A program made the position numbers and the translations under genes. DNA of 24,767 bases, taken from JAHFPN01 sp036559465. Its GTDB lineage: Bacteria > Pseudomonadota > Alphaproteobacteria > Rhizobiales > Xanthobacteraceae. The stretch covers positions 1 to 24,767 of the forward strand of contig DATBTC010000051.1 in the NCBI GenBank assembly GCA_036559465.1, in the 5' to 3' direction. Position 1 is the first letter of the stretch, and each line of letters opens with the position of its first letter. Positions 23,478 to 24,767 of the stretch are shown piece after piece. Under the pieces are notes generated by a model that ran no database searches, had not been told where the DNA came from, and saw only the letters and a list, made by a program, of their open reading frames with translations.

Positions 23478-24767
23478 TCAGGCTCCCTTGCGGGCAAGTA
23501 ACCCGCTGAGTGCGATTCCGAATCCGAGGATCAGCAGAACACCGGCAAGCACGGTGTACAGCCACTGCCGACGGATCTCCTCGGCGAATTCCACTTCAAC
23601 TCCGTAGTGCGCGAGCTGTATTTCGCTGTGACGGAACTTCACTGGAACGCCCGCCTTGATCTGGTCGGCGCCCGCGTGCTTTCGGCTGTTCAGCATCGGC
23701 CAACTGACCTGCCCGGGATAGAACAGCGTCACGTCGGTCCATGGCTGATCCCATTTCGGCTCGTCGCCGTCAAAGCGGATCGCCTGCATTTCGGCGACGC
23801 GGCCAAGCCCGAGTGACTTCGGCAGCGAAACGTAATGCCAGCGGCTGCCAAGCGTATTGCGATGAACGGCGAAGGCGACATCATAGACGTGCTTGTCGAC
23901 CATGATCTTGTCGTCGGCGGGACTGCCGGTATCCATCGCCCGCTTCAGGGTCACGTCCCAATAGCCGTCTTGCCAGCGCGCTTTGCCCACGACCTTGATA
24001 TCGCCGTGCGACGCTTCGGGCTGTTGCAAGAGACGCCGTGGAATGGTGTCGCCTTCCTTCCATGCGTAATTGGCATCGAAGGGCACGGAATTTTCCGTGC
24101 TGATGAAGTAGACGTCATCGAAGCCGAGCTTCCGTTGCGCCAGGTCGTCCCACGAGATGGCTCTGCGGCCGACTTTGTCCGGGTTGAGCATGAAGCGCGG
24201 TTGCTGCTTCTGCGCATCCCAGTTGTCGGCGAACGGCCCTTTGCCGGCGTCGCCATAGCGCGCCTCGAACACGAACTGATCGTCGGAAGCGCCGATCGGA
24301 TTGGAGCGATGTGCGCGCCAGTGCCAGAGGTCCAGAAAATAGCCGGCCTTGCGCAGCGCGGCCAGCGTTTCCTCCGGCACCACCGACGCCCAATCGTTGA
24401 TGTCGAGCCGCGTTTCCGGCAAATGCTTACCAACCTCGACTTGTTTCTTCTTCTGGCCGAGATAGGGATGCGCGAGGACTTCCGCGGGCTTGGCTTCGTT
24501 GGTGAAGAAACGCATGCGGTCACCGACCGTGATGTAGCCGCCGTAGCGCGCGAACGCCGGCACGCTGCCGTCGTCGACCAGCATGGTGACGCGGTCTTCG
24601 TAGATGCCCAGCGGCTCCGGGCCGGCGATGCTCGCGCCGATGCGTGCCCACTTGCCGCCCTCGAATTTCAGCATGTCGTGATAGATCGAGGGTTGCTTCG
24701 TCGGCCATCGATAACGGAAGAACATGTCGCGGCCATTGTAGGCGGCCTTCACCTGCAACGGCATCGT
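23478..24767 (-). CDS. Ethylbenzene-dehydrogenase-type haem-binding protein, 5' end missing
   Basis: At least 429 codons are visible, and the frame is still open at the right edge, so the N-terminus is missing. The visible start VKAAYNGRDMFFRYRWPTKQPSIYHDMLKFEGGKW resembles the beginning of the EB_dh domain (haem b-binding gamma-subunit type of ethylbenzene/DMSO-reductase-family dehydrogenases); the domain appears split around a long middle section. The second half (WQDGYWDVTLKRAMDTG..., VYDVAFAVHRNTLGSRWHYVSLPKSLGLG) fits the C-terminal part of that fold. A single membrane helix closes the protein (WLYTVLAGVLLILGFGIALSGLL), so it is an extracytoplasmic domain anchored at its C-terminus. It is probably part of an electron-transfer module with the DUF2231-like gene 2 bp downstream. 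An in-frame ATG at 24764 is probably internal. Confidence 0.7.
   Translation of the reverse strand, partial: TMPLQVKAAYNGRDMFFRYRWPTKQPSIYHDMLKFEGGKWARIGASIAGPEPLGIYEDRVTMLVDDGSVPAFARYGGYITVGDRMRFFTNEAKPAEVLAHPYLGQKKKQVEVGKHLPETRLDINDWASVVPEETLAALRKAGYFLDLWHWRAHRSNPIGASDDQFVFEARYGDAGKGPFADNWDAQKQQPRFMLNPDKVGRRAISWDDLAQRKLGFDDVYFISTENSVPFDANYAWKEGDTIPRRLLQQPEASHGDIKVVGKARWQDGYWDVTLKRAMDTGSPADDKIMVDKHVYDVAFAVHRNTLGSRWHYVSLPKSLGLGRVAEMQAIRFDGDEPKWDQPWTDVTLFYPGQVSWPMLNSRKHAGADQIKAGVPVKFRHSEIQLAHYGVEVEFAEEIRRQWLYTVLAGVLLILGFGIALSGLLARKGA

Overview
The window is high-GC DNA with densely packed genes and the gene order of an alphaproteobacterium, most likely Hyphomicrobiales (Bradyrhizobiaceae/Rhodoplanes/Pseudolabrys-like). 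The evidence is protein content and order: tkt / DUF4164 / zapA / 5-FCL / YmdB-like, then yebC / ruvCAB / ybgC / tolQRAB / pal / cpoB / tilS / ftsH / glmM. The species is not identifiable from this alone. No tRNA, rRNA, CRISPR array, transposase or integrase was seen. No stretch over 300 bp lacks a gene; the longest gap is about 236 bp, before tolQ.

Layout. (1) 1-737: 5' part of a transketolase gene on the minus strand, divergent from a plus-strand run of a small coiled-coil protein, ZapA, 5-formyltetrahydrofolate cyclo-ligase, a YmdB-type metallophosphoesterase and an alpha/beta hydrolase (881-3997). (2) 4064-8365: yebC, an EamA-family permease, then ruvC-ruvA-ruvB-ybgC joined by ATGA overlaps (DNA repair and Holliday junction processing). 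(3) 8602-13929: the cell-envelope constriction machine tolQ-tolR-tolA-tolB-pal-cpoB, with a strong terminator after pal. (4) 13916-17021: tilS (tRNA-Ile lysidinylation) and ftsH (membrane AAA protease). (5) 17035-19121: a minus-strand pair, an LLM-class flavin monooxygenase and a secreted FecR-domain protein, lying between ftsH and glmM, which are commonly adjacent in relatives. (6) 19288-20631: glmM (peptidoglycan precursor synthesis). (7) 20758-22875: an outer-membrane beta-barrel gene with an unusual leader, and a zinc alcohol dehydrogenase. Each is followed by the same 34-nt terminator. (8) 22924-24767: a minus-strand pair, an ethylbenzene-dehydrogenase-type haem-binding protein (cut by the window edge) and a DUF2231-like membrane protein.

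Most of the window is conserved housekeeping sequence. The least ordinary parts are three. The beta-barrel leader has a 24-codon upstream ORF ending on the start codon in an ATGA overlap, a 9-bp pairing that covers the start codon, and a GC stem followed by T5. The duplicated terminator flanks the dehydrogenase gene. The monooxygenase/FecR pair is inserted in the ftsH-glmM interval. I did not find a clearly new multi-gene system. The leader is the best candidate for undescribed regulation.
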